From: Dictyobacter aurantiacus | GTDB taxonomy: Bacteria; Chloroflexota; Ktedonobacteria; Ktedonobacterales; Ktedonobacteraceae | Length of the DNA: 64,000 nt | Assembly: GCF_003967515.1 (NCBI RefSeq) | Contig: NZ_BIFQ01000001.1 | Span: 558,001-622,000, forward strand | Direction: 5' to 3' | Shown: positions 17,566 through 26,742 of the stretch, piece by piece | Numbering within the stretch: position 1 is the stretch's first letter | Layout: every line of letters begins with the position of its first letter | Notes under the pieces: generated by a model | Database searches by the model: none | What the model was told of the DNA's origin: nothing | The model's input: only the letters and a program-made list of their open reading frames with translations | Position numbers and translations under genes: made by a program

Positions 17566-18117
17566 TTAACCTTCTTTGTGGACGAATCTCTCGTACTCAG
17601 CGGGCAGGGCAAAACCAAAGTGTTCGCAGAGGACACACACATCGTGATAATCGTTCTCATCCAGTTCATAGCCTGAATGAAACTTGAGCATCCACTCGGG
17701 CGAGATGCACTTCACCGCATAGCCCTGTATCGTTCCACGACCGGTCAGGGAATCGGGCGGATATTCAACGCCGAACACCAGCCGGCCCTGCTCATCAAAT
17801 GTATAAGAATGGAAATCAACCTCGTGCCCCTGCTCATCGCCCATCACAAAGTTACAGTCACGCGTATCATCGCGGAGCACGTCTCTATAGCCATGGGCCT
17901 CAAGCAGGGAGCGCAGCGCGGGCACATCCTTATGCTGCAACGCGATATCCAGATCTTCATGCGGACGCGTCTGCTTTCCCACCAGGGCATCGACGCCCCA
18001 TCCACCATCGACAAAGATCTCGATACCATGCTGCTCACAAAGCTGCAGAAACCACACAACAGCATCTCCATCCATCTCCCGGCGGTCTTTTTGCTCAAAA
18101 CTTCCAGGACGTTCCAT
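17566..18117 (-). CDS. Nucleotidyltransferase of the aminoglycoside/lincosamide adenylyltransferase type
   Basis: 183 residues. The nucleotidyltransferase core IFVDGGWGVDALVGKQTRPH and EDLDIALQ shows the G-G-W, R-x-H and D-x-D-type metal site of the ANT(2'')/LinB-like family. A third acidic strand VDFHSY follows. Members adenylylate aminoglycosides or lincosamides, but many chromosomal relatives have no tested activity. The product seems full length. It follows the S9 peptidase gene in the same direction, separated by hairpin element C. It converges with the Vgb-like gene. Confidence 0.75.
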   Translation of the reverse strand: MERPGSFEQKDRREMDGDAVVWFLQLCEQHGIEIFVDGGWGVDALVGKQTRPHEDLDIALQHKDVPALRSLLEAHGYRDVLRDDTRDCNFVMGDEQGHEVDFHSYTFDEQGRLVFGVEYPPDSLTGRGTIQGYAVKCISPEWMLKFHSGYELDENDYHDVCVLCEHFGFALPAEYERFVHKEG

Positions 18118-18193
18118 AGGCCTTGTACCTCATCATAAACTACATTGAAGATATATCTGAAACCTGGATTGCGCCTGCGGTGCGCACAATTTA

Positions 18194-18269
18194 TTTATGA
18201 GGAGTTGGAACAATACAGTATGTGGATGCTTGAGCATTCGCATACTGTATTGTTCCAACTCCTCATAAA
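18194..18269. repeat. Intergenic hairpin element C
   Basis: Perfect 29-bp inverted repeat (18194-18222 / 18241-18269) with an 18-nt loop that contains a further GATGCT/AGCATT stem. AGCCGC-GTAT-GCGGCT follows on the right, like the CCGC-GYA-GCGG block beside elements A, E, I and J. It lies between the S9 gene stop and the nucleotidyltransferase start, both minus strand. Confidence 0.8.
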
Positions 18270-18328
18270 AGGCAGCCGCGTATGCGGCTACACAAGTGGG
18301 AGCGATCAATCTCCCATTGACGATGAAG

Positions 18329-20356
18329 TCAGGCCAGGTAGGTGGCGAACCAGTCCAGGATGTGCTGCAGGCGCACCTGCCGCAGTTTGGGATGACCGCC
18401 ACGTGAGAGTCCATGGCTCTGTCCTTCGAAGCGCACAAACTTTACATCACGGCCCAGCCATTTGAGGGCCGCGAATAGCTGCTCGGCCTGCTCAATGTTA
18501 CAGCGCAGGTCCTGCTCACTATGAATAATAAGCAGGGGCGTGTGAATATTCTGAACGTAGGAGATAGGGGACATGTGCATGTAGCTTTCCAGGCTCTCCC
18601 ACGGTGTCGTACTCAGAACGTCGCTGGCGAGATCCCAGCCGATGTCGCTGGTCCCAAACATAGTAGCCATGTTGCTGACACAGCGATCGGTAATGGCGAC
18701 TTTGAAGCGATCGTAGTGACCAACCAGCCAGTTTGTCATAAATCCACCATAGCTGCCACCGGTAACCGCCAGGCGCTGCTCATCGATATAGCCCCGCTTG
18801 ATTACCTCCTCCATGCCCATCATAATGTCGATAGAATCTTTCTCACCCCAGGCATTACGCACGGCATCGGCGAAGTCATAGCCATAGCCCAGACTGCCAC
18901 GTGGGTTACAGTAGAACACCACGTACCCCTGCGCAGCTAATAGCTGCATTTCGTGGAAAAAGCCATAACCGTAACCTGTATTGGGCCCACCATGAATCTC
19001 AACCACCAGTGGATATTTATGGGCGGGCTCAAAGTTCTGTGGCTTGAGAATCCAGCCCTCGATCTCCCAACCATCGGCGCCGGTATAGATGATGCGCTCC
19101 GGGTGTGCCAGAAAGATCTCATCGAGCAAGGCATCATTGGCGTGCGAGACACGCTGCAGCTCGGCCTGTGGAGCCAGTGAGCGTACAAAAATCTCCTGTG
19201 GCAGCGTGGTTCCGCCAACCAGTAAGGCCAGCCTTTGTGAAGCGGCATCTATGCTGAGATCGCGTACATGTACCTCGCCCGGGGTTAGTACAGGCGGATC
19301 GGTATTCTCGCCCTGGCTGGAAAGGGCAAAGACCTGAGAGGCGCCCCGGTACGTGGCGACTGCGTAGAGCGTCTGCCCGTCCGCGGACCAGGCTGGCGCG
19401 GGAGCCAGGTGCTCATCACCAACATCAGAGTTGGTCCAATCAGCAAACGCCCCGACAAAGTCGCTAGAAAGGCAGGTGGGGACCGTATCTTGCGCATCGG
19501 CGGCAATGCGATACATGCGCAGTTGACCAGCGGCATGCACCTTTGGAGCGGCCAGGAAGGCCAGTTGCTGTCCATCTGGTGACCAGGAGGGCGAGGAGCA
19601 GCCCAGTTTACCATCGGTAAGGCGCCGCGGTTCAGAGCTCTGCAGGTCCAACACATAGACATCATCACCAGGGAACTGCCAGCGGTCCTCGTTGTGATTG
19701 GAGGTAAAAGCGATGCGTGTCCCATCGGGCGACCAGACAGCTTCGCTATCATCCCAATCCCCATCCGTCAACTGGCGCGGCTCACCACCGGTGCGATCAA
19801 CTAAAAACAGATGGGAACGCCGCTCGTTGATAAAGCCCACTCCATCCAGGCGATACCAGAGACGATCAATTACGCGTACCTTTGGCAGGGGCTTCCCCTC
19901 GGCCGTCTCTTCATCAGCCGGTCCGACCAGAGCATTAAATGTCAATTGCTGGCTGTCAGGGGACCAGGCCGGGGAGGCTGCACCGTGCTGCATATACGTT
20001 ACCTGCCGGGCTTCACCACCATCGGTGGGCATAACCCAGATCTGTGGCTTCCCTTTCCCCTGCGTCTTCTGCACGGAGAGATCACTACTATATCCTTCAC
20101 CCGCGCGCTCCGAGACAAACGCCAGCCAGAGGCCATCCGGCGACCAGCTGGGACTATGAGCATTGGCGGGACCGCTCGTGAAGCGTCGTGCCTGCTGATC
20201 CTGCAGTGAAGCAATCCAGATCTCAGAATGATACTCATGCTTCTGCTCATCGATGGTCGTTTGCACATAGGCGATTCGCTGCCCATCCGGTGAGATGCGT
20301 GGCCGGCTCACAAACTTTAACTGATACAGATCATCAATCGTAATGGATCGTCCCAT
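18329..20356 (-). CDS. S9 family prolyl oligopeptidase / acylaminoacyl-peptidase
   Basis: Serine peptidase cleaving short or N-acylated peptides, probably cytosolic (no signal). 675 residues from ATG 20356, chosen for AAGGAAGAGG upstream and the MGRSITIDDL start; a further-upstream start lacks an SD. The N-terminal propeller has at least six PD40 repeats (SPDGQRIAYV, SWSPDGLWLAFVS, AWSPDSQQLTF, VWSPDGTRIAFTSN, SWSPDGQQLAFL). The C-terminal alpha/beta hydrolase domain carries the triad S535 (GGSYGGF), D616 (SEQDLR) and H648 (GQSHGLSR). Confidence 0.93.
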   Translation of the reverse strand: MGRSITIDDLYQLKFVSRPRISPDGQRIAYVQTTIDEQKHEYHSEIWIASLQDQQARRFTSGPANAHSPSWSPDGLWLAFVSERAGEGYSSDLSVQKTQGKGKPQIWVMPTDGGEARQVTYMQHGAASPAWSPDSQQLTFNALVGPADEETAEGKPLPKVRVIDRLWYRLDGVGFINERRSHLFLVDRTGGEPRQLTDGDWDDSEAVWSPDGTRIAFTSNHNEDRWQFPGDDVYVLDLQSSEPRRLTDGKLGCSSPSWSPDGQQLAFLAAPKVHAAGQLRMYRIAADAQDTVPTCLSSDFVGAFADWTNSDVGDEHLAPAPAWSADGQTLYAVATYRGASQVFALSSQGENTDPPVLTPGEVHVRDLSIDAASQRLALLVGGTTLPQEIFVRSLAPQAELQRVSHANDALLDEIFLAHPERIIYTGADGWEIEGWILKPQNFEPAHKYPLVVEIHGGPNTGYGYGFFHEMQLLAAQGYVVFYCNPRGSLGYGYDFADAVRNAWGEKDSIDIMMGMEEVIKRGYIDEQRLAVTGGSYGGFMTNWLVGHYDRFKVAITDRCVSNMATMFGTSDIGWDLASDVLSTTPWESLESYMHMSPISYVQNIHTPLLIIHSEQDLRCNIEQAEQLFAALKWLGRDVKFVRFEGQSHGLSRGGHPKLRQVRLQHILDWFATYLA

Positions 20357-20384
20357 AACATCAATCCTCTTCCTTAAAAAATTG

Positions 20385-20433
20385 AAACCCATGGTAATAT
20401 ATACGCTTGCATTCAGCATATTACCACGGGTTT
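20385..20433 (-). terminator. Intrinsic terminator upstream of the S9 gene
   Basis: Arms 20385-20400 and 20418-20433 pair over 16 positions with one mismatch. Read on the minus strand the stem is followed by CAATTTTTT, so it ends the transcript of the acidic-protein gene at 20451-21278 before the S9 gene. Confidence 0.7.
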
Positions 20434-20450
20434 TAAAGCATCTGAGAAAA

Positions 20451-21278
20451 TTACCGGCGACGGCGGCTGCGGCGATCGCGCTCTAGAGCGATATCGAGAG
20501 TCTCGTGCAGTCGCTCAAAGTCATCAACATCAAGCTGCAACTCGATAGCAGGCAGATCTTCGGGGCGGCCACGACCCTCCTCGAACAATTGCAGAACCAT
20601 TACCAGTTCAACCTCGTCCAGGCTCAATAAACCTTCGTCCGTTGGCAGGTCAAGTGGATTTTCGGCCTCTTCGTCCTCGTCGGTCTCCTCTGAAGTATCC
20701 GCGCGTGGAATGAACTCGATGTTGGTGCGGGCACATTTCAGCCGTCCGGTAATCTTTAATGCGTCTGTTGACATCTCCTCAGCCAGTTCGCGCACCACTT
20801 CCATCATCTGGACGAACGCGTCCTGTAGCTGCTCCAGAGCATCTTCATCACTATCGGCGTCCATCTCTGAAGCCAGTTCGTTATGACCCTGGCTACTGCT
20901 AGCCTCTGGAAGGCGCTGGCGCGCCAGTTCATTAAGCTGCTTTAAAGCCTGGGCAAAAGCCGGCGAGAATGAGGTCCCATCTCGTTCAGCTGACCGATTG
21001 CCCTCTTCATGCCCACCCTCATCGTAGCTGCGCAAAGGCTGCTCATCCTCCTCCTCATCGTCATCGTTGTTCCCCGCATTCAAGCCAAGAGCTGCCTCAA
21101 TCATGAGAATCTGCTGATGGAGCTGCTCTGCTACTTCACGGGGGAAGTAAGAAATAACACGTGCCTGACGTGATGCTGCCAGTAATTGAAACTGGGGCCA
21201 GTCCCGGTACCGTTCTCGACCACGCAGATAGCGAACTTCGACCACACCCAGCGTGTCCAGCCGCAGCGAAATTTCCAT
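20451..21278 (-). CDS. Acidic protein of unknown function
   Basis: 275 residues, not recognised. The ATG has an excellent SD (AGGAGGGAG). Residues 1-70 look folded (MEISLRLDTLGVVEVRYL, then a helical stretch). Two very acidic low-complexity stretches follow (around 68-80, DDDEEEDE; and 195-210, EETDEDEEAE) with a helical segment between. The C-terminus is basic (RDRRSRRRR). No membrane segments or signal peptide. The charge pattern recalls chaperone-like or nucleic-acid-associated proteins, but no function can be assigned. It starts about 500 nt from the large membrane-protein gene, in the same direction. Confidence 0.6.
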   Translation of the reverse strand: MEISLRLDTLGVVEVRYLRGRERYRDWPQFQLLAASRQARVISYFPREVAEQLHQQILMIEAALGLNAGNNDDDEEEDEQPLRSYDEGGHEEGNRSAERDGTSFSPAFAQALKQLNELARQRLPEASSSQGHNELASEMDADSDEDALEQLQDAFVQMMEVVRELAEEMSTDALKITGRLKCARTNIEFIPRADTSEETDEDEEAENPLDLPTDEGLLSLDEVELVMVLQLFEEGRGRPEDLPAIELQLDVDDFERLHETLDIALERDRRSRRRR

Positions 21279-21712
21279 GACTCCCTCCTCATAAACCGAA
21301 CGAACCGGCTATTGAATCCATTTGAAATACTACCATCCCGCACCGCCCTATCTCACATGCACGTGTTACACATGCTCAAGACAAGACCGAAGTGCCTGTA
21401 TCAGTCAAAATTCAACGACCGTTTATACTACACCACCACCTGCATATATGAAATACTCTTATGCTCTTTTGCTCTGCACTCTTGAACCTGAAATAATCCT
21501 CTTTTCACAGCACTTTCCACTGCTGGCAAGCGGGTCTGGTAAAGAGCAAAAAAGGTGATAGATAGGCAGATGCAATTTGGATATAGCCTGCTTCAGAATA
21601 TACGTCACCATCATATCACAATGGTGAAGATTTAAGATAATTCTGCTCACCAGTTTCCCCTCACCGATTCCTATCGGGAGGTGTAAGTGCCCCCTCACAG
21701 GTATCCGTGCAC

Positions 21713-21769
21713 GTTTTGAGCTGGTGCATCGGGTGCGGCAATGCCGCACCCGATGCACCAGCTCAAAAC
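21713..21769. repeat. Intergenic hairpin element D
   Basis: Perfect 27-bp inverted repeat (21713-21739 / 21743-21769) with a 3-nt AAT loop and apex GGGTGCGGC-AAT-GCCGCACCC, 10 nt after the stop of the large membrane-protein gene. The remaining intergenic sequence (21279-21712) shows no gene with a ribosome-binding site. Confidence 0.8.
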
Positions 21770-21779
21770 CATGTTCTCT

Positions 21780-24700
21780 TTATTCAGCACTGGCCCAGAA
21801 GGTGGCCAGGCGAGGACGAACAAGCAGCAACATGGTGGCCAGGATGACTAGCAGAATGCCTAACAGGAAGAGCGCGAGAAAGGTGGGAAGACCCAGTGAG
21901 GGTAGGAAGAGCACGTGGATCGCGGTCACGATCACCAGCGCCGCCGAACTGAGGACAAAGAAGCGAATGCGAGTAATAAACCCTGACAATAACAGGACAA
22001 TGGATTCACCGGCCAGCAACAGCGAGGGTCCCACATTGGCACGCTGGAAACTAAGCCAGAGTGTCGGTCCTAGCAGGAGTATGGCACCAGACACCGAACA
22101 GAACTGCCCAAGGGCCTGGTGGTGCTGAATGCGGCCATCACGGCCGATAAACGGCGCAATAACAATAAGATACACGGCCGGCGTGGTGCAGAGGATAGTG
22201 AGTTCCGTCTGCCCCAGCGTATGCAGTTCCCAGCTCACAACTAGAGAACAGAGAAACCCTGCAATATAGCGCGGTAGCCTCTGACGCGACTGATCGGGCT
22301 GCAACTGACCCCACCATAAGATCAGGCCTGCTAATACAGCCAGCGAAGCAGCAGCAATATGCGAGGACTGTCCATCATTTACCGATAACACAAAGCTGCA
22401 GCATACCACCAGCATCTGACCAATAAGCGCCACTCCGCTAGCCAGCAGATCTACCGCAACGATCGAGTAGCGCGGCGTGAAGAGCCGCCAGCCAAACTGA
22501 GACCCAAACACCAGGCAGAAGAGCAGGCACAACAGCCCCAGTTGATTCCACTGTCCGATGCTCGCATGCAGAATGGTCCAGGCAGCCAGCACAGTAGCCA
22601 GAATTATCAGCTCAGGCACACGCTCTATCAACATGATCATTACCGCCAGTGCTGTAAACATACCCAGCGTCAACAGGAGCCATGACAGGGGAATCACCGA
22701 TCCCTGCAGCTCACACCAGACACAGGTACTCACCATGCTCCCCAGGGCGATCACGTACCAGATCCAGCCCCAGGCTTGCAACGCAGGGCTAGCAGAAAGC
22801 TTTAGTACGCGCAGGGCAACAATCCCCGATACAGTGCATATCAACACACTGCCAACCAGCGCCAACAGGACCAGTTGTGTCTGCATCTGACAACCGACGG
22901 GACCGATACCAGACAATACAACGATAGATGAACAGACAATGATCGAGGGTAACAGCAGGATTCCCCAGAATGCCAGCAAGGCGACTAACCAGAGTCCATG
23001 TTCCTGCCGCTCAAGCAAAGAGATGCCGTACGCGGCCAAAGCGAAGACAAACAGGAGCAACGGCACCGCGGCATAAAAAGGTGCATTGACCCCGTGGAGG
23101 GTGCCCTGTACTCCGGTCAACAGGGCCCCGAAGAGGGCGGTGGCATAGACTGGCAACACATAGCGGATCTGCAAGACACGCTGATTCCCCGTCGCCTCTT
23201 CACTCCCAGGGCGCATATAGCGAATGCCCAGGCCGACACCCGCGAAAGCCAGTGTCAGCAGAGGAGGACGATACAGATCTCCTGCCTGTCCGGCCGCGTA
23301 AACGGCCCAACAAGCCAGAGCAGCAAAAATCCAGAGTAGGGCCAGTTGCACCCATTCATTGCGTTCAACGACTCCGGCCAGGTATAATAACGCCGCGAAG
23401 CCGAGCAGGATCCATGATGCCGCCTGGCTCCAGCCCTGCATCCCTCCCTGTATCTCCATCATCAGGGCCGTACTGATAGCTACAATATACCAGGGGAACG
23501 CCCACTTTAAGCTGAATACGCGACTGATCATGACCGCCAGCAGCAAAGCGCCGATCGCGACCCCGGCCAGCCACCAGAATTGATTGCTGGGAATCGATAC
23601 ACTCAACGCAGCGAAAACGGTTGCCACAACCAGTCTCCGGGCGTCATGATTGATAATGGCAGCCGCATACCAGGCTAGCGCCAGCAGGGCTATTTCGATA
23701 CTCAGTAAAGCGGGAAGCGATATCCAGCAGGACAGCGCATGCCGGGGTGTAGCGTACTCATGGAAAGCAAAGGCAACGCTATACAGAAGTCCCATCACAT
23801 ACAAGGGCCACGTGCGATTCATCAGGAGCGTACCATTCGCCCGCACCGATCGGTGCAACTTCTCCCAACGCGCACAGCTAGCTGCCAGCATGGGCATCGA
23901 CAACGCCAGACCGAAAAACGGGAGTGGTTGATCGACCAGGGCGAACAGTGAGGTGATCGCCAATACTACCGGCAAGACCAGCCAGTTATCTAACTTCATG
24001 TACAGAACCAGAATATAAGAAGCGAAGATATACAGCAGCAGGAACAGGACTACGCTTCCAGAGGGGAGTCTGAAACACAAAAACAGGGATTCACAGGCGA
24101 TCCAGAGAGACAGGGCCGCCACTGGATACGACCAGGCGGCACTCACCCGGCTATGGATAAAGGCCGCCAGCACTGCCCACGCAATGGCCAGGACGCACAG
24201 GCCCCAGATCAGCGGGCTATTGGTCCAGAGCAGGATCTGTATCTGCACAACATGCAGCAACAGACCAGACAATAGGAGTAGCCAGCACCAGCGAGCGACA
24301 CCACGGCCCGGTATCTTGTGCCATCCCGCATGATTTATAAGTACTCCAAAGAGTGCGGCGCTGCCGATCGCGACGCAGCACAGTTTAATCGGGAGCCAGG
24401 CATCAACGGCAAAGGTTGAAAACCTGGCGCCACCATATGACATCCCATACGCCCGGGTGAACATCTGGACCGGTAAACCGGGATCGCTATTATATGCCGT
24501 CAACGCTACCAGCAGCACAACCAGGATCTCAAGCTGCAGGTTCATCGCTTTTATGGGCCAGGAGCGTCGCGCACTTACGCGTGCTATCCACCAGTAGAGC
24601 ACGGCCACCAGGGTCATGGTCAGCACATACCCCATCGTCGTCGCCAGGCCAGCGAAGAGGAGCGAGAAAACAAATGCCAGGAAGAGGTAAGGCAGCAGAC

Positions 24701-25856
24701 GAGCCACATCATAGCGTTTCGATCGCCAGGTAAACAGACCGGTCCAGCTCAACACAAGCAAGGCGTACAGCGCGATCGATAGGCGGCCTTCAAGCTCTAC
24801 CACGTTATAAACATCCTGGTGAAGCATGACCATCATACTATCGAGCAGTACACCCGTGATAAGCGTCCCGAACACAGCGCTATACATGAGGGCGAGTCCA
24901 GGCAGGCGCAGGATCTCCCACTGCTCGTTACTCAACTTTGAGCTTCCGGGACCGGGAATGAAGTAGAGCATGGGAAACGCCAGCAGCATAAAAGCGCAGG
25001 GCCACCACCAGAGGCTCAGTTGTAGCGCCGAAGCGACCGCCAGATCGGTAATGGCCAGCGCTACCGCCGCCAGGTATCCAAATGGCTTGAAGCGCTGATA
25101 GATGGCCAGCGAACTATAGGCCAGCGTGGCGTAGGTAGCCGAGATCGCAACCAGCGTCGCTGACGATAGCTGCCCATGGCTGACCAACCGATAAAATGAA
25201 AAGCCAAGCAGGGGAATCTGTAGCGCAAAGATGGCTGTATAGATAATAGCCACTGTACGCACACGAGGGAAACGGAACGCGATGGCACCGGTAGCTCCGA
25301 AAAAGATGTGGACGCCCAGGAGAACCAGGAACGCCAGCAACAGATCGGAGGTGGTAGCAATAAAGCTCAACGAGCCCACCAGGATCAGAAAAGCACCCAG
25401 AGAGGCCACGATATTAATCGATTGGTCCGCGAAAAACGAATGCAAAGAAAAGGTCGGTTGCGGCGCAATAGGCGCAGGAGACTGTACAGGTTGGACAGTA
25501 GATGGGGCCTGTAGCGGTGCTGCAGGCACGGCCAGACGCTTCTCCTCCACCGGACGTGTAGACGGTGAAACAGATTGAGGATGGGTCAAAGCAGCAGTAG
25601 CGGCAGGTTGCTCCTGCCGGACCTGGGACTCAAGTGCCACCAGATAGTCAAGGCGGCGCTCATAGCGGCTTATAAGGTCGGAAACCGTAATCTTCGCGCC
25701 ACCATGGATGGCGACACGCGCCAGTTCGCCGATCGCCCTGCTCAGGAACGCCTTCTCCTTCACGAGTTCCATCGGATAGCCGCAACGCAAACACTCGCGT
25801 TCGCTCCCTGAACCTGGCGACCCGCAACAATCACAGCGGGAAGCATGCAGGTGCAT
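21780..25856 (-). CDS. Giant polytopic membrane protein with N-terminal zinc ribbon
   Basis: 1358 residues from ATG 25856, which has GAGGAG 7 nt upstream; the longer frame to 25913 lacks an SD. Residues 8-25 form a C-x2-C...C-x2-C zinc ribbon (RCDCCGSPGSG then ECLRCGYP). A helical region and a Pro/Ala/Gln-rich linker (about 85-140) lead to SLHSFFADQSINIVASLGAF. From there to the C-terminus almost everything is hydrophobic, with at least 30 membrane segments and few long loops. The design (zinc ribbon, linker, very many TM helices) recalls the large SCO7613-type and DUF2157-like membrane proteins of actinomycetes. This similarity is by eye and no function is known. Single gene, divergent from the ABC exporter operon. 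Confidence 0.75.
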   Translation of the reverse strand: MHLHASRCDCCGSPGSGSERECLRCGYPMELVKEKAFLSRAIGELARVAIHGGAKITVSDLISRYERRLDYLVALESQVRQEQPAATAALTHPQSVSPSTRPVEEKRLAVPAAPLQAPSTVQPVQSPAPIAPQPTFSLHSFFADQSINIVASLGAFLILVGSLSFIATTSDLLLAFLVLLGVHIFFGATGAIAFRFPRVRTVAIIYTAIFALQIPLLGFSFYRLVSHGQLSSATLVAISATYATLAYSSLAIYQRFKPFGYLAAVALAITDLAVASALQLSLWWWPCAFMLLAFPMLYFIPGPGSSKLSNEQWEILRLPGLALMYSAVFGTLITGVLLDSMMVMLHQDVYNVVELEGRLSIALYALLVLSWTGLFTWRSKRYDVARLLPYLFLAFVFSLLFAGLATTMGYVLTMTLVAVLYWWIARVSARRSWPIKAMNLQLEILVVLLVALTAYNSDPGLPVQMFTRAYGMSYGGARFSTFAVDAWLPIKLCCVAIGSAALFGVLINHAGWHKIPGRGVARWCWLLLLSGLLLHVVQIQILLWTNSPLIWGLCVLAIAWAVLAAFIHSRVSAAWSYPVAALSLWIACESLFLCFRLPSGSVVLFLLLYIFASYILVLYMKLDNWLVLPVVLAITSLFALVDQPLPFFGLALSMPMLAASCARWEKLHRSVRANGTLLMNRTWPLYVMGLLYSVAFAFHEYATPRHALSCWISLPALLSIEIALLALAWYAAAIINHDARRLVVATVFAALSVSIPSNQFWWLAGVAIGALLLAVMISRVFSLKWAFPWYIVAISTALMMEIQGGMQGWSQAASWILLGFAALLYLAGVVERNEWVQLALLWIFAALACWAVYAAGQAGDLYRPPLLTLAFAGVGLGIRYMRPGSEEATGNQRVLQIRYVLPVYATALFGALLTGVQGTLHGVNAPFYAAVPLLLFVFALAAYGISLLERQEHGLWLVALLAFWGILLLPSIIVCSSIVVLSGIGPVGCQMQTQLVLLALVGSVLICTVSGIVALRVLKLSASPALQAWGWIWYVIALGSMVSTCVWCELQGSVIPLSWLLLTLGMFTALAVMIMLIERVPELIILATVLAAWTILHASIGQWNQLGLLCLLFCLVFGSQFGWRLFTPRYSIVAVDLLASGVALIGQMLVVCCSFVLSVNDGQSSHIAAASLAVLAGLILWWGQLQPDQSRQRLPRYIAGFLCSLVVSWELHTLGQTELTILCTTPAVYLIVIAPFIGRDGRIQHHQALGQFCSVSGAILLLGPTLWLSFQRANVGPSLLLAGESIVLLLSGFITRIRFFVLSSAALVIVTAIHVLFLPSLGLPTFLALFLLGILLVILATMLLLVRPRLATFWASAE

Positions 25857-25981
25857 ATCTATACTCCTCAAAAAGCCATCAGGTATTTTCATACATCGAT
25901 ACAATAAAGACAATGAATGCGAAAGATGATAATTTCAGTGTACTGTGCTCAGCTCATACTCAGCAGTGTCATATGTCCCAT

Positions 25982-26179
25982 TTGCATAAGCAGGTGCCTC
26001 ATGCCCATTGGCATGGGACTAACGCAGCGCCCCCGCTCGGGCGGCCGCTACGCGGCCGCCCTGGTTTTTAGTAGTTGGGACCACACAACGAGTGGGTGCT
26101 GATGCACCCACCCGTTGTGTGGTCCCAACTACTAAAAACCGAATAAGCACCGTAGGTGCGTAGTGTCAGGGACCAAAGG
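25982..26179. repeat. Intergenic hairpin element E (tandem copy 1)
   Basis: The left flank TTGCATAAGCAGGTGCCTC (25982-) is followed by a GC palindrome GGGCGGCCGC-TAC-GCGGCCGCCC (26039-26061). A 37-bp hairpin comes next (26063-26099 / 26104-26140, one mismatch, loop TGAT), and then the right flank AGCACCGTAGGTGCG (26146-26160). Both flanks recur at element F, while the hairpin stem sequence does not. Confidence 0.85.
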
Positions 26180-26180
26180 T

Positions 26181-26344
26181 TTGCATAAGCAGTTGCCTCA
26201 TCCTCATTGATATAGGGGCCAACGAGGCTCCCTGGTTTTATATACAGGCTGGAACAAAAAAGGCGCGTTTGACGCGCCTTTTTTGTTCCAGCCTGTATAT
26301 AAAACTTTTGAGCACCGTAGGTGCGTAGTATCAAGGGCCGAAGG
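26181..26344. repeat. Intergenic hairpin element F (tandem copy 2)
   Basis: The left flank 26181-26209 matches element E 25982-26010 at 26 of 29 bases. The right flank 26311-26344 matches 26146-26179 at 30 of 34. Between them lies a perfect 32-bp hairpin (26236-26267 / 26273-26304, loop TTTGA) of unrelated sequence, apex GGCGCG/CGCGCC. Confidence 0.85.
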
Positions 26345-26394
26345 CGCGAAACCTACACTTAAAAGAAAAAACACTGAAGTGATACATTTTTTTC

Positions 26395-26423
26395 TTGACA
26401 AAGCACAATAAATCGGTTAAGCT
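26395..26423 (+). promoter_or_regulatory. Promoter of the ABC exporter operon leader
   Basis: Consensus -35 TTGACA (26395-26400), 17-nt spacer, weak -10 TAAGCT (26418-26423). Transcription from here would include the leader ORF's ribosome-binding site (AGAGGGAG near 26453) and the attenuator. A second possible pair (TTGTCT 26425, TATACA 26447) would start after that RBS. Confidence 0.5.
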
Positions 26424-26467
26424 TTGTCTGCTTAGAAAAGATTGATATACATAGAGGGAGTAACACT

Positions 26468-26566
26468 GTGGTGAACATACAAGGGCTCGGCTTCCATAAT
26501 CGTGCCGGTAGGCTGCTTGTGGCCCACAGTCGTACTCTGCCCATTTTCGCGGAAACCTTGGGGTAG
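26468..26566 (+). CDS. Leader peptide ORF of the ABC exporter operon
   Basis: 32 codons, from GTG 26468 (or GTG 26471) to TAG 26564-26566, preceded by GGGAG with a 7-nt spacer. The peptide begins VVNIQGLGFHNR and ends PIFAETLG. No homologue is claimed. Its codons 19-22 (26524-26533) contain the 5' arm of the antiterminator stem, so ribosome position on this ORF would decide which RNA fold forms downstream. It ends 176 nt before the first exporter gene. That it is translated is an inference from the RBS and its fit with the attenuator. Confidence 0.6.
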   Translation: MVNIQGLGFHNRAGRLLVAHSRTLPIFAETLG

Positions 26567-26627
26567 CTATCCCTCTTTCTCGCTCATTCACACGACTGTG
26601 GACCCCCGGAAAAGTCCACGGTTTTTT
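26524..26627 (+). promoter_or_regulatory. Transcription attenuator: mutually exclusive antiterminator and intrinsic terminator
   Basis: Terminator: CTGTGGAC (26596-26603) pairs with GTCCACGG (26614-26621), 8 bp with one wobble and a 10-nt loop, followed by six T (26622-26627). Antiterminator: CCACAGTCGT (26524-26533, inside the leader ORF) is perfectly complementary to ACGACTGTGG (26592-26601), which covers most of the terminator's 5' arm. The two cannot form together. No known riboswitch consensus is seen; a ribosome-stalling mechanism fits best. The exporter starts 115 nt after the T-run. Confidence 0.7.
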
Positions 26628-26742
26628 GTTGTCCGCATTTCCACCTCATATATACATCTAATCGCCAGGACAGTTCCGGCCCACCGTTTTTGTAGCCAAT
26701 CATGAGATCATCCGTTGTTGCCTGTTCAGGAAAGGAGTCCTT

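Noticed and set aside
26063..26304. CRISPR array or terminator explanation for elements E and F
   Set aside because: There is no spacer-repeat periodicity, the repeats are palindromes of different sequence, and the site lies between divergent genes, so neither explanation fits.
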